Assembly (NCBI GenBank): GCA_020632925.1
Contig: JACKER010000009.1
Location: forward strand, 434,001 to 498,000
DNA length: 64,000 bases
Source: Alphaproteobacteria bacterium
GTDB taxonomy: Bacteria > Myxococcota_A > UBA796 > GCA-2862545
Reading direction: 5' to 3'
The notes under the pieces were generated by a model, which was not told the origin of the DNA, did not search any database, and saw nothing but the letters and a program-made list of their open reading frames with translations. The translations under genes were made by a program, and so were the position numbers. Of the stretch, positions 7,881-19,319 are shown one piece after another (positions within the stretch are counted from its first letter, which is position 1; each line of letters begins with the position of its first letter).

Positions 7881-9227
7881 ATGGCTGGGGTGGATCGACG
7901 CGTCCGCATCTCCCACCTGCTGAAGTCCGCGCAGATCGGACAGCAGGTGGAGGTCACGGGGTGGGTGAAGACGTCGAGGTTCTCGAAGAACGTGAGCTTC
8001 GTCCACGTGATGGACGGGTCCACGCCCAACACCCTGCAGGTCGTGATCCGCCCCGAGCTGGTCGAGGCCTTCCAGCACCGGCTCGGCGTCGGCGCGGCGG
8101 TCCGCATCACGGGAACCCTCGTCCCGTCCCCCGGGGCCGAACAGCCCTTCGAGGTCGCGGCCGAGACCATCGTGATCGTCGGGGACAGCGACCCGTCGAC
8201 GTACCCGATGCAGAAGAAGGCCACGTCGCTCGAGTTCCTGCGGACGGTGAACCACCTGCGCCCGCGCAGCAACACCCACCAGGCCGTGTTCCGGGCGCGC
8301 AACGCGCTGGCCTGGCAGATCCACCGCTTCTTCCAGGAGCGGGGGTTCCTGTGGATCCATACGCCCATCCTCACCGGCGCCGACGCGGAGGGCGCGGGCG
8401 AGCTGTTCCCCATCTCGAACGCGGTCGACTTCTTCGGCCACCCGGCGTTCCTGACCGTGAGCGGCCAGCTCGAGGTCGAGTGCTTCGCGCAGTCGCACAC
8501 CGACGTGTACACCTTCGGTCCGACCTTCCGCGCCGAGAACAGCAACACGCCGCGGCATGCCGCCGAGTTCTGGATGATCGAGCCCGAGATGGCGTTCGCC
8601 GATCTCGACGACGTCATCGCGCTGACCGAGGACTTCATCCGCGAGGTCGCGCTCGCCACCATGGACCAGTGCGCCGACGACTTCGCGTTCTTCGGCAAGC
8701 GCATCGCGCCGGGGCACCCCGAGCAGGTGCGGCAGGTCGTGAGCAAGCCCTTCGCCCGCATCACGTACACCGAGGCCCAGGAGCTGCTCGCGAAGTCGGG
8801 CCGCACCTTCGAGTTCCCCATCGGCTGGGGCACCTCGATGCAGGCGGAGCACGAGCGGTACCTCGCGGAGGAGGTCTTCCAGGGCCCCGTCTTCGTGACG
8901 AACTACCCCTGGGAGCAGAAGGCGTTCTACATGCGCCTCGACGAGGACGGGAAGACCGTCGCCGCGACCGACCTGCTGGTCCCCCGGATCGGTGAGGTCG
9001 TGGGCGGCTCGCAGCGCGAGGAGCGCGCGGACGTGCTCGAGCAGCAGATCCTGCGGCGCGGCATGCACATGGACCACCTCCAGTGGTACCTCGACCTCCG
9101 CCGGTTCGGGACGACCCCGCACGGCGGCTTCGGCCTGGGCTTCGAGCGCATGCTCATGTGGCTCACGGGGGTCGCCAACATCCGCGACGTGATCGCGTTC
9201 CCCCGGGTGCCGGGGGCGTCCTTCTAG
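7881..9227 (+). CDS. asnS: Asparaginyl-tRNA synthetase
   Basis: 448 residues. The N-terminal OB-fold anticodon-binding domain (QQVEVTGWVKTSRFSKNVSFVHV, about 22-120) is followed by the class II catalytic core: motif 2 FRAENSNTPRHAAEFWMIEPE and motif 3 GFGLGFERMLMWLTG. The NTPRHAAEFWM stretch with asparagine-type residues identifies AsnRS rather than AspRS. ATG 7881 follows GGAGGAG (7871-7877) and is preferred over an in-frame GTG at 7866. It sits 36 nt after the FMN reductase and 3 nt before the kinase gene, so it may share transcripts with both. Confidence 0.95.
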   Translation: MAGVDRRVRISHLLKSAQIGQQVEVTGWVKTSRFSKNVSFVHVMDGSTPNTLQVVIRPELVEAFQHRLGVGAAVRITGTLVPSPGAEQPFEVAAETIVIVGDSDPSTYPMQKKATSLEFLRTVNHLRPRSNTHQAVFRARNALAWQIHRFFQERGFLWIHTPILTGADAEGAGELFPISNAVDFFGHPAFLTVSGQLEVECFAQSHTDVYTFGPTFRAENSNTPRHAAEFWMIEPEMAFADLDDVIALTEDFIREVALATMDQCADDFAFFGKRIAPGHPEQVRQVVSKPFARITYTEAQELLAKSGRTFEFPIGWGTSMQAEHERYLAEEVFQGPVFVTNYPWEQKAFYMRLDEDGKTVAATDLLVPRIGEVVGGSQREERADVLEQQILRRGMHMDHLQWYLDLRRFGTTPHGGFGLGFERMLMWLTGVANIRDVIAFPRVPGASF

Positions 9228-9230
9228 CGG

Positions 9231-12200
9231 GTGGCGGCGGACGACCGATCGCTGCTCGACGAGGTCCGTGACCGGCGCTGGGACGCCGTGCGGACCCTGC
9301 TCGCGCGATCGGGCGGCGATCCGGTGTCCCGGAGCCTCGCGCGGGCCGCGCTGGTCGTGGTCCGACGGCGCTGGTCGTCCGCCGCCGACCACCTCGCCAC
9401 CGCGCGGGCCCAGGGGCCATCGACCGATCCCCGGGAGGCGGCCGGGATGGCGCGGGCGGTCGCCGAGCTGCTCGGAGAGACCCCGGACGGGCTGCAGCTC
9501 GCCGTGGCGGCGCGCTCGATCGAGCTGCGCGAGCGCGTGCGGGCCTCGCTCCCCGCGGCTGCCACGCGCCGAGCGCTCGGCGAGCTGGTCGCTGCGGGGG
9601 CGCGCCCCACGGTGGGAGGGCTGCGCCTGATCGAGCGCATCGGATCGGGGGCGACGGGCGACGTGTGGCGCGGGGCGAACGACGCCGGCCTCGCGGTCGC
9701 GGTGAAGGTCCTCGGAGCCGGGGCCAGCCGGCGCGCGCGACGGTCCATGCTGGACGAGCTGCGCGGGCTCACCGCCCTGGACCACCCCAACGTCGTGTGG
9801 CTGCTGGGTCACGGCGCGCTCGACGAGGCCGCGGAGGCGATGGGCGTGGGTCCGGTGGACACGCCGTACCTCGTGCTCGAGTTCGTCGAGGGGCGGCCGA
9901 TGTCGGCCGTGACGCGGACGCCGTGGGTGCGGGTTCGCGCCTGGCTGCTGGGCATCCTCTCGGGGCTCGCGCACGCCCACGCGCTCGGGCTCGCGCACCT
10001 CGACCTCAAGCCCGAGAACGTGATCGTCGACCGCCTGGGCACCCCGCGCATCGTCGACTTCGGATTGGCGCGGTGGCGCGGCGACCAGCGTCGCCACGGC
10101 GTCGCGGGCACACCGAGCTTCATGGCGCCGGAGCAGATCCGCGCGGACGAGGACGATCTCGGGCCGTGGACCGACCTGTACGCCGTCGGTGCGATCGCGT
10201 GGGCGCTGGTCACGGGTGAGCCGCCCTTCGAGGACGACGACGTCGACGTGGTCTTCGAGCAGCACCTCCGCTCCGACCTCCCCCCGCTGCCGCCCGACGC
10301 CCGGGCGCCCGAGGGCTTCGAGGGCTGGGTCCGGCGCATGATGGCCAAGCGGCGAGAGCACCGCCCCCGGTCGGCGGCGGAAGCGGCGGCGGCGCTCGAC
10401 GCCCTGGGCGCGCGGGCGGCCGGGTCGCGGAGCCACCCGTCGGCCGAGTCGCTCGCCGAGACCGCGATCTTCGTCCTGCGCCGCCCCGAGGTGGACGACG
10501 ACCCCGAGGGTCCGCTCCCGGAGCCCGCCGGCCCCCTCGCTCCCCTCCCCGACTTCCCGGTCCCCCCTCGGCCTTCGCCGTCGACGGGGACCGAGCGCCC
10601 CGCGGTCCAGCTCGAGGCGGGCGTGTCGCTGCTCGCCCTGCGTCGTCCTCCGCTGGTCGGACGGATCGAGGAACGCCAGCGCCTGTGGGACGCGCTGGTG
10701 GGCGCCGCGGGGTCACGCCGGCCGCGGATCCTGCGGATGCGTGGACCGGGGGGCGTGGGGAGCTCCCGCCTGGCGGGGTGGCTGGCGGAGCACGCGGCGG
10801 AGCTCGGCGTCGCCCGCGGGACGCGGCTGGCGGCACCCGAGGAGCGCCTGGCCCAGCTCGGGGAGGAGCTCGGCGTGAGCCGCCTCACCGCCGGCCGCAC
10901 GGAGCGGCGGCTCGAGCGACGCGTGTCCGACCCCGAGGAGCGCGAGCTGCTCGTCGCGGGCTGGAGCGGCCGGACGGAGCTCGCACCCGCGGCCGTCCGG
11001 GGGTTGATGCTGCGTCACTGGCGTCGGCTCGCGAGCGAGTGCCGGGCGCTGGTCGTCGTGGCGGACGGCGTGCGTCCGGAGCCCGAGATCCTCGACACCC
11101 TCGCGGACGCCGACCTCCCGCTGGTGCTCGTGTGGGTGAACCCCGACGACGGTGGAGCGGTCGACCTCGAGCTCGCGCCCATGCCGGAGGGCGATCTCGC
11201 CGACCTCGTGCGCCGGTGGATCCCGCTCGAGGCGACGGCCTGCGCGGACCTCGTCGCCGCGTCCGCCGGACGGCCCGCGGTCGCGCACCGGCTGCTGGTG
11301 GGGCTCGCCTCGACCGACGGGCTCATCGGGACGGCGGCTGGCTGGCGGATCGCCCCGGGCCGTGACCTCGCGAGCGCCGTCGACGCGCCGTGGATCGAGC
11401 GGATCGACGCGGCCGGGCTCGGGGAGCTGGTGCGCCTCTGCGCGGTCCTCGGGGAGGCTACGGAGACCGAGCTGCGCGCCGCCGCGCGTGCCGCCGAGGT
11501 CGAGCTCCGCCCCGGGTGGATCGAGAGGGCCCAGGCGCTGGGGCTGCTGGACCGCGCGGGCGACCGCCTGACACCGATCCCGGCCGTCGCAGCGGCGGCG
11601 GTGAGCGCCATCGGTCCCCAGACCGCCCGGAGGCTCCACGAGGCCTGCCTGGCACTCGGCGGGAGCCCAGCCCGCCGAGCGCGCCACCTCCGCGGTGCGG
11701 GCCGGCCCGCCGAGGCCCTGCCCGAGATCCGAGCAGCCTGGCGCCAGGCCCGGGAGCGAGCGGCCTGGAGCGAGGTCCGCCGCCTCCTGGGCACGTGGGA
11801 GGGCGCCTTGACGGAGGCGGGCGTGCCCCCGGGCGATCCGGCCTGGTTGCAGCTGCTCGTGGAGCGCGGGAACGAGGCGCGCTACCGCAACGACCTCGAA
11901 GCCGCGACGGCCGCCGTGGAGCGCATCGACGAGGGAGCCGCCGCCCACGGCTGGCCGGTCGACACCGTGAAGGTCCTGGTGCTCCGCGCGGACATCGCCG
12001 CCCGTCGCATGCAGCGTGGCCAGGCGAGGCAGCTGTACGAGCGGGCCCTGGTCGTGGCCCGTGCCGGCGGGGACGACGCCGCGACCAGCCAGGCCTGCTC
12101 GCGCCTGTCCTTCGCTGCCCTGCTGGAGGGTCGGCTCGACGACGCCGAGGCGCTGGTGGACGAGGCCCTGCGCCTCCATCCGGGTCAGGTCGACCTGTAC

Positions 12201-12728
12201 TGCCTGCGCGCCGCTCTCCGCTCTCGCGCCGAGGATCGCCCGGGTGCGCTGCGCGCGCTGCGGGAGGCGCACGCGGCGGCGGCGGGGCGTCCGTCCGAGC
12301 TGTCCCAGGTCGTAGCGGCGCGGGCCGAGCGAGCCGCGATGGACTTCGATTGGTCGCGGGCCGCCGACCTCTTCCTCGAGGCGGCGCGGCGCATGGAGCT
12401 CCTGGGCCTGTTCCGCGGCGTGCTGGTCGGGAACGCGGCCACCTGCCTGTTCCGCGCGGGCCGCGACGAGCAGGCGATCGCGGTCGCCGCTCGCCTCCGG
12501 GGCCGGACGATGCCGTCCGAGCGCATCGCGTGGGTGTCGCTCGAGCTCATGCGGGCCGTCGCCGACGACGGCGACGAGTGGCGCACGGCCCTCGAAGAGC
12601 TCGCCGACTCCCCGTTCCTGCTGCACGTGCGGGACAACGTGATCGAGGTGGCGCGCCGACGCGCGATGGAGGCGGGTCGGACGGAACGCGCGCTGGAGGT
12701 GGCGACGCGCCTGGGCGCGGCGGGCTGA
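9231..12728 (+). CDS. Ser/Thr protein kinase with AAA-like region and TPR tail
   Basis: 1165 residues starting at GTG 3 nt after asnS. A helical N-terminal ~125 residues precedes the kinase domain (about 131-400): glycine loop IGSGATGDVWRG, K159 in VAVKV, catalytic loop HLDLKPENV (256-264), DFG 276-278, APE 299-301. HLD replaces the usual HRD, so it is a non-RD-type kinase. A Pro-rich linker leads to an ATPase-like module at about 480-720 whose P-loop reads RGPGGVGSSRLAG: the Lys of a true Walker A is missing. The last ~400 residues are TPR-like helical pairs with many AL/AR repeats. No membrane segment. It likely senses a partner through the C-terminal repeats; the ATPase region is probably structural. 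Confidence 0.88.
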   Translation: MAADDRSLLDEVRDRRWDAVRTLLARSGGDPVSRSLARAALVVVRRRWSSAADHLATARAQGPSTDPREAAGMARAVAELLGETPDGLQLAVAARSIELRERVRASLPAAATRRALGELVAAGARPTVGGLRLIERIGSGATGDVWRGANDAGLAVAVKVLGAGASRRARRSMLDELRGLTALDHPNVVWLLGHGALDEAAEAMGVGPVDTPYLVLEFVEGRPMSAVTRTPWVRVRAWLLGILSGLAHAHALGLAHLDLKPENVIVDRLGTPRIVDFGLARWRGDQRRHGVAGTPSFMAPEQIRADEDDLGPWTDLYAVGAIAWALVTGEPPFEDDDVDVVFEQHLRSDLPPLPPDARAPEGFEGWVRRMMAKRREHRPRSAAEAAAALDALGARAAGSRSHPSAESLAETAIFVLRRPEVDDDPEGPLPEPAGPLAPLPDFPVPPRPSPSTGTERPAVQLEAGVSLLALRRPPLVGRIEERQRLWDALVGAAGSRRPRILRMRGPGGVGSSRLAGWLAEHAAELGVARGTRLAAPEERLAQLGEELGVSRLTAGRTERRLERRVSDPEERELLVAGWSGRTELAPAAVRGLMLRHWRRLASECRALVVVADGVRPEPEILDTLADADLPLVLVWVNPDDGGAVDLELAPMPEGDLADLVRRWIPLEATACADLVAASAGRPAVAHRLLVGLASTDGLIGTAAGWRIAPGRDLASAVDAPWIERIDAAGLGELVRLCAVLGEATETELRAAARAAEVELRPGWIERAQALGLLDRAGDRLTPIPAVAAAAVSAIGPQTARRLHEACLALGGSPARRARHLRGAGRPAEALPEIRAAWRQARERAAWSEVRRLLGTWEGALTEAGVPPGDPAWLQLLVERGNEARYRNDLEAATAAVERIDEGAAAHGWPVDTVKVLVLRADIAARRMQRGQARQLYERALVVARAGGDDAATSQACSRLSFAALLEGRLDDAEALVDEALRLHPGQVDLYCLRAALRSRAEDRPGALRALREAHAAAAGRPSELSQVVAARAERAAMDFDWSRAADLFLEAARRMELLGLFRGVLVGNAATCLFRAGRDEQAIAVAARLRGRTMPSERIAWVSLELMRAVADDGDEWRTALEELADSPFLLHVRDNVIEVARRRAMEAGRTERALEVATRLGAAG

Positions 12729-12742
12729 ACGGTTGTCGTGCA

Positions 12743-12775
12743 TGAGGGCGGAAACGTCGCTTGCGCCCTACTCTC
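12743..12775. repeat. Copy 1 of a 33-nt intergenic motif with hairpin potential
   Basis: TGAGGGCGGAAA followed three bases later by CGCTTGCGCCC and then TACTCTC. It matches the sequence at 34086-34118 in 29 of 33 positions (24 of the first 26). GGGCG and CGCCC can pair, with an AGGGCG/CGCCCT extension here. It lies 14 nt after the stop of a kinase-TPR gene and before the 3' end of a convergent gene, as the second copy does. Confidence 0.6.
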
Positions 12776-12778
12776 TCG

Positions 12779-14008
12779 CTACAGGTTGTCCGCTCCGTCC
12801 AGCCCCACTGCGGCATCGAAGCGGTTGTTCCGGACGCCGTTGCTCGGGTCGAAGTGGATCCGGATGTTGAAGTTGCCGTACATCTGGAGAGGTTCGGCGT
12901 ACGACGCTCGCTTCACCTGCTCGAAGTCCGCCTGGTCGAGCGCCGCGGGGCCCGGGATGGCCTGCTGGGTGACGCCGAACGACAGGTAGAGATCGAGGTT
13001 GCTGCCGAGCACCAGATCGGTGCCTGCGTCCGCCGACAGGACGTAGCGGCGATCGGGCTTGAGCAGCTCGGCCTGCGCCGCGAGGTCCAGCGACAGCGAC
13101 ACCGTGTCGAACTGCACGTCGCCCTGGAGCAACACCATGTGGGTGGGGAAGGTCGCGTAGTCCTCACCGAGCACGTTGGTGCGTTGGTAGGCGTCGGCCT
13201 GCACGCCGATGAGGTAGGCCGCGGCCAGGCGGTTGCCGCGGGCGTCGTCGCTGGCGAACCAGTTGCGCTCGACCCCCGCGTGCACCTTGAGCGTGCCGTC
13301 GAACTGTCCGTCCTCGTCCTGGTGGCCACCGCGGGCGACCATCCCGACGGTCCAGTGCTCGTCGAGGTTCCCCTCGCCATGGACCAGGCCCGTCAGCTCC
13401 TCCGAGTCGTAGGCGAGCGACACGTCCGCACCGTCGACCGACAGGTCCGGCTGCACCTCGATGTTCCGCTCGTAGGAGACGCTGACGCCGGCGCCGTCGG
13501 TCGGGGTGACCCGGTACGCCGACATCCCGCTCCACAGCGAGGCGTACTGGTACTGGGGGGTCCACGAGCCCCAGCCGCCGAGCCACGCGACGAAGCCGTA
13601 GGGCGTGGACCTGCGCTCCTCCTCCTCCGCGCCGTCGGGGACCGACATCGTGACCGTCACCGCCTCCGGGACCTTGAGGGCGACGTACGGGGCGAGCGAG
13701 CGCGCCAGGGGCGCCTCGAAGGCCACCTGCTGCTCGTCCACCGGCCACCGGTAGTCGACGGTCGCGATCTGCTCGTAGTCGGCGGGCCAGCCGTCCACCG
13801 AGCTCGTCGCGCGCAGCAGCCAGAGGTCGTCGTTGTTGCGCTGGGTCACGTCCAGGTACAGCACGACGTCGGCCTTCGCGCGGGGAACCACCGTCACGAC
13901 CGGCAGCTCGTCGAGCTGGCCGCGGACGAAGGTGCACGCGTCCACCCGACCCCAGCCCTGACACTCGAGGTCGACCGCGAGGGCCTGGAAGGTCTCCGCC
14001 TGGTCCAC
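12779..14008 (-). CDS. Beta-rich protein with outer-membrane-like C-terminus
   Basis: 409 residues from GTG 14008, one base after the ABC ATPase stop. Residues 1-190 have alternating hydrophobic strands (VVLYLDVTQRNNDDLWLLRA). The second half is made of amphipathic strands rich in Tyr/Trp/Phe and ending QMYGNFNIRIHFDPSNGVR, the pattern of an outer-membrane beta-barrel or a periplasmic beta-sandwich. No signal peptide is visible at this start, which is odd for a barrel; the true start may be missed or the protein may be cytosolic. It is the last gene of the ABC exporter run, suggesting an envelope or export role, but the family is not recognised. Confidence 0.7.
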   Translation of the reverse strand: MDQAETFQALAVDLECQGWGRVDACTFVRGQLDELPVVTVVPRAKADVVLYLDVTQRNNDDLWLLRATSSVDGWPADYEQIATVDYRWPVDEQQVAFEAPLARSLAPYVALKVPEAVTVTMSVPDGAEEEERRSTPYGFVAWLGGWGSWTPQYQYASLWSGMSAYRVTPTDGAGVSVSYERNIEVQPDLSVDGADVSLAYDSEELTGLVHGEGNLDEHWTVGMVARGGHQDEDGQFDGTLKVHAGVERNWFASDDARGNRLAAAYLIGVQADAYQRTNVLGEDYATFPTHMVLLQGDVQFDTVSLSLDLAAQAELLKPDRRYVLSADAGTDLVLGSNLDLYLSFGVTQQAIPGPAALDQADFEQVKRASYAEPLQMYGNFNIRIHFDPSNGVRNNRFDAAVGLDGADNL

Positions 14009-14009
14009 G

Positions 14010-14723
14010 TCACCCCCCCTGGCGCGCCGCCTCGAGCCGCTCGAGGAACATCCGTTCGAGCCCGCCGGGTGGGAGATCCGCCACCCGCTCCTCGGCCACG
14101 ACCCGACCGTGCGCCATGAGGATGACCCGGTCCGCGACCGCCTCCACCGTCTCGACGACGTGCGTCGACAGCAGCACGGTGCCTCCGGCGTCCACACGGG
14201 CCCGGAGCCGGTGCTTGACCGCCGCCGCCGAGGGCGGGTCGAGGCCGTTGAGCGCCTCGTCCAGCACCAGTACTGCCGGATCCCCGAGCATCGCGGCCGC
14301 GAGCGCCGTCCGACGCCGCATGCCCTGGCTGTACTCCCGGATCGGACGGTCCGCGTCCGCGCCCAGCGCGGCGATCTCGAGCCCCTGCCCCACGTCGCCG
14401 CTGCCGCGCACCGCGGCGACGAACTCCAGGAACTCCCGCGCCGTCAGCCACTCGTAGAGCGCGGGCTCCTCCGGCACCGCCCCGATCCGCGTGCGCGCCG
14501 CGGCGGGGTCCGCGACCACGTCGACGCCGTCCACCAACACCCGACCCTCGGTGGGCGTGACCAGCCCGACCAGCATCTTGAGACAGGTCGACTTCCCCGC
14601 GCCGTTGTGGCCGATCAAGCCCACGAAGCTGCCGCGCGGCACCGAGAACGACACCCGCTCGACCGCCACCACCCGCCCGTAGGTCTTCCGGACCCCGTCG
14701 AACACCACCGCGTCCGTGCTCAC
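14010..14723 (-). CDS. ABC transporter ATP-binding subunit
   Basis: 237 residues. All ABC ATPase elements are present: Walker A GHNGAGKST, Q-loop region AVPEEPALYEW, signature YSQGMRRR (a variant of LSGGQ), Walker B LVLDEALNGLD, and switch His in LLSTH. The short single-domain form with SQGMRRR and an adjacent polytopic protein fits the export-type (drug/Na+/lipid, CcmA-like) branch. The GTG start at 14723 overlaps the permease stop (GTGA), so the subunits are coupled; a GTG one codon earlier is equally possible. It powers the permease encoded upstream. Confidence 0.93.
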   Translation of the reverse strand: MSTDAVVFDGVRKTYGRVVAVERVSFSVPRGSFVGLIGHNGAGKSTCLKMLVGLVTPTEGRVLVDGVDVVADPAAARTRIGAVPEEPALYEWLTAREFLEFVAAVRGSGDVGQGLEIAALGADADRPIREYSQGMRRRTALAAAMLGDPAVLVLDEALNGLDPPSAAAVKHRLRARVDAGGTVLLSTHVVETVEAVADRVILMAHGRVVAEERVADLPPGGLERMFLERLEAARQGG

Positions 14724-16078
14724 CACGCCCCCGCCGCCACGATCCAGAGTCCCCCGAGCACCGCCGACAGCGGAGCGTAGACCGCCATCCCCCGCTCGCG
14801 CAGCCGACCGCAGCCCGTCGACAGCGCGGAGCCGGCCACCACCGCCGTCCCGCCCGCCAGCGCCACCAGCAACGCGCCGTCGGCGCCGTGGCGCACCCAG
14901 GACGCGAGCCCGCCGAACAGCGTGGCGGGTGCGGCCCACGCCGCGAGGACCAGCGTCCGCGCCAGCGTGGCTCGCGCCGGGTGACGGGGCAGCCAGACCC
15001 GGAGGAGCTCGGGCTCGTCCACGTCCATCAGCACCCCGTTGGCCGCCACCACGAAGCCCGCGCCCACCGCGACGACCGCCGCCCGCCAGGGTCCGGCGGG
15101 ATCGGAGGTCCACGCCGCGGCGACCGCCAACAGCGCGAGGAGGAACCCCACGGCGATCAGCGTCCGGCGGGCCCGCCAGCCGTGGCGCAGGTCGTCGAGC
15201 GCGTAGATCCGGACGGGTGCCGGCACGAAGCGCACCAACCACTCGAGGTAGACCCGGCGGGCTTCCTCCGGATCCTCGTGGGTCGCGTACCGCGCGTCGA
15301 TCTCGGAGAGCACCGAGGAGGCCTGGAACCACGCGGACTTCGCGAGCGGCGCCACCGCCGGCCAGGCGAGCAGGGCGCCCGGGAGCGGAGCCGCGACCAG
15401 CAGCGCGCCCGACGCCGGATCCGTGAGCACCAGGCCCACCCCCATCGCGCTGAGGCGCAGCAGGACGCCAACGACGAGCAGCACCGTGCCGGGAGCGTAG
15501 ATGAACGCGGCCTGAGCGCGGGGGTTGTTCCCACGGACCAGGTCCAGCAGGGGTCCGAGGCGATCGCTGCGGGCGACGTGCACCGCCAGCAGGTGCCCGA
15601 CGCCACCGGCGGTCGTCGCCAGCAGCAGCGTCGCGACGAGCGAGCCCAGGCACGCGAGCCATGGGAGCGGACCCGCCTCCAGGAGCACCGGCGAGAGCAC
15701 CACGGCACCGGCGAGCAACCAGGCGGCGCGGGAGACGAGCGATGCGAGCATCGCGGCGCGCACCACGCCCTCGGGGCGCACGGGCCAGATCTCCAGCACC
15801 TGCCGGTCGCGGCCCCGCACGATCCGCTCGTACAGGTCGAGCATCACCACCGAGAGCACGACCACGTCGGCGCGGAAGACCACCTCGGTCAGCCCCTGGG
15901 ACACGATCTCGTCGGGCGCACCGAGGAACACCAGGAACGTGCGCCGGACCAGCGGCACGAGCACCACCGCCGCGGCCGCGGGCAGCAGGACGCCCCGCAC
16001 CAGGCCGACCCAGCCCTCGGTGCGCACGCGGCGTCCCTGCTCGGTTCGCCAGGCGCGGATGTACGGATCGCCGGACAC
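14720..16078 (-). CDS. ABC transporter permease subunit
   Basis: 452 residues from GTG 16078. Strongly hydrophobic, with about ten possible membrane helices, e.g. GVLLPAAAAVVLVPLV, a stretch of five-plus helices between 110 and 300, a cytosolic loop (EDPEEARRVYLEWLVRFV) around 290-320, and four helices at the C-terminus ending LSAVLGGLWIVAAGAW. No family name can be assigned from motifs; the role is inferred from size, topology and the overlapping ATPase gene. It diverges from the secreted-protein gene at 16175 across 96 nt, which should hold promoters for both. Confidence 0.82.
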   Translation of the reverse strand: MSGDPYIRAWRTEQGRRVRTEGWVGLVRGVLLPAAAAVVLVPLVRRTFLVFLGAPDEIVSQGLTEVVFRADVVVLSVVMLDLYERIVRGRDRQVLEIWPVRPEGVVRAAMLASLVSRAAWLLAGAVVLSPVLLEAGPLPWLACLGSLVATLLLATTAGGVGHLLAVHVARSDRLGPLLDLVRGNNPRAQAAFIYAPGTVLLVVGVLLRLSAMGVGLVLTDPASGALLVAAPLPGALLAWPAVAPLAKSAWFQASSVLSEIDARYATHEDPEEARRVYLEWLVRFVPAPVRIYALDDLRHGWRARRTLIAVGFLLALLAVAAAWTSDPAGPWRAAVVAVGAGFVVAANGVLMDVDEPELLRVWLPRHPARATLARTLVLAAWAAPATLFGGLASWVRHGADGALLVALAGGTAVVAGSALSTGCGRLRERGMAVYAPLSAVLGGLWIVAAGAW

Positions 16079-16174
16079 GCCGTCGCGTAACCCACGCGCG
16101 CGCCTCGCCCACTGCGGGCCAGGAGGGTTGCGGCCCGGTCGCGTGTCGTTCAGCATCATGGCCCCGGAGGACAC

Positions 16175-16822
16175 ATGATCGCCTGGCTGGTGGCGCTCAC
16201 CGCGCTGGCCGACCCCATCGACGACGGCGAGGACATCGACGTCCCCACGAACGCCGGTCCGGCGAGCCACGCCGGCAGCGGCTTCGACCGACCGACGACG
16301 TCGCTCGACACCGACGACGACGACGCGGGCATGACCGACTTCGTGGCCGCGGAGCGCAAGAAGGCTCCGCCGACGGTCTGGTGGCACGTGGACCTCGCCG
16401 GCAAGAAGCCGTTGACCGATGCCTTCGACATCCAGATCACCGCGTGGACGGATCAGCTCGTGCTCGCGGAGCTCCCGGTGCTCGTGGCCGTCGGTCGGGA
16501 CGCGTTCCTCGCGGAGCACCCCGGCGGGATCGTCGTCGTCGCCGAGGTCACCAGCGGCTCGGTCCACCAGACGCTGACCCAGCAGGTGACGGCGGCCACG
16601 GTGTTCGAGTCCGGCCCGACCCTGATCTTCTTCAAGGTCGCGATGCCGAACCCGGCCAAGAGCGGTGACCTCCGATTCCTCGTCAAGGTCGGCGAGCTCC
16701 CGGCACCGCCGCCCGAGCCCGATCCGGACGCGCCGAAGACGAGCAAGCCCCCGCCGCCGCCACCGCCTCCCGCACCACCGTCCGACAAGTTCGCGAGGAC
16801 GACGGTCTTCCTGCGGAAGTAG
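16175..16822 (+). CDS. Small secreted protein with poly-Pro C-terminal linker, unknown function
   Basis: 215 residues with GGAGGA (16165-16170) upstream of ATG. A very short signal peptide (MIAWLVALTALA, cleavage before DP) is followed by an acidic stretch (DDGEDIDV, DTDDDDAGM), a compact alpha/beta region at about 65-170 (VWWHVDLAGKKPLTD, VVVAEVTSGSVHQTL), then PPPEPDPD and a run of eight prolines before a basic end. Probably periplasmic or surface exposed. No family recognised. Its stop codon is in a hairpin shared with the convergent kinase gene. Confidence 0.7.
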   Translation: MIAWLVALTALADPIDDGEDIDVPTNAGPASHAGSGFDRPTTSLDTDDDDAGMTDFVAAERKKAPPTVWWHVDLAGKKPLTDAFDIQITAWTDQLVLAELPVLVAVGRDAFLAEHPGGIVVVAEVTSGSVHQTLTQQVTAATVFESGPTLIFFKVAMPNPAKSGDLRFLVKVGELPAPPPEPDPDAPKTSKPPPPPPPPAPPSDKFARTTVFLRK

Positions 16823-16834
16823 CAGCCGGGGCGG

Positions 16835-16838
<4 letters not shown>
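16819..16838. terminator. Bidirectional hairpin at convergent stop codons
   Basis: GTAGC-AGCCGGGGCG-GCTAC: the left arm carries the TAG of the secreted-protein gene, the right arm the CTA (TAG on minus) of the FGE-kinase gene. An alternative inner stem AGCC/GGCT is possible. Three of the five base pairs are forced because both genes end with TAG. Confidence 0.4.
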
Positions 16839-19318
<2,480 letters not shown>

Positions 19319-19319
19319 C

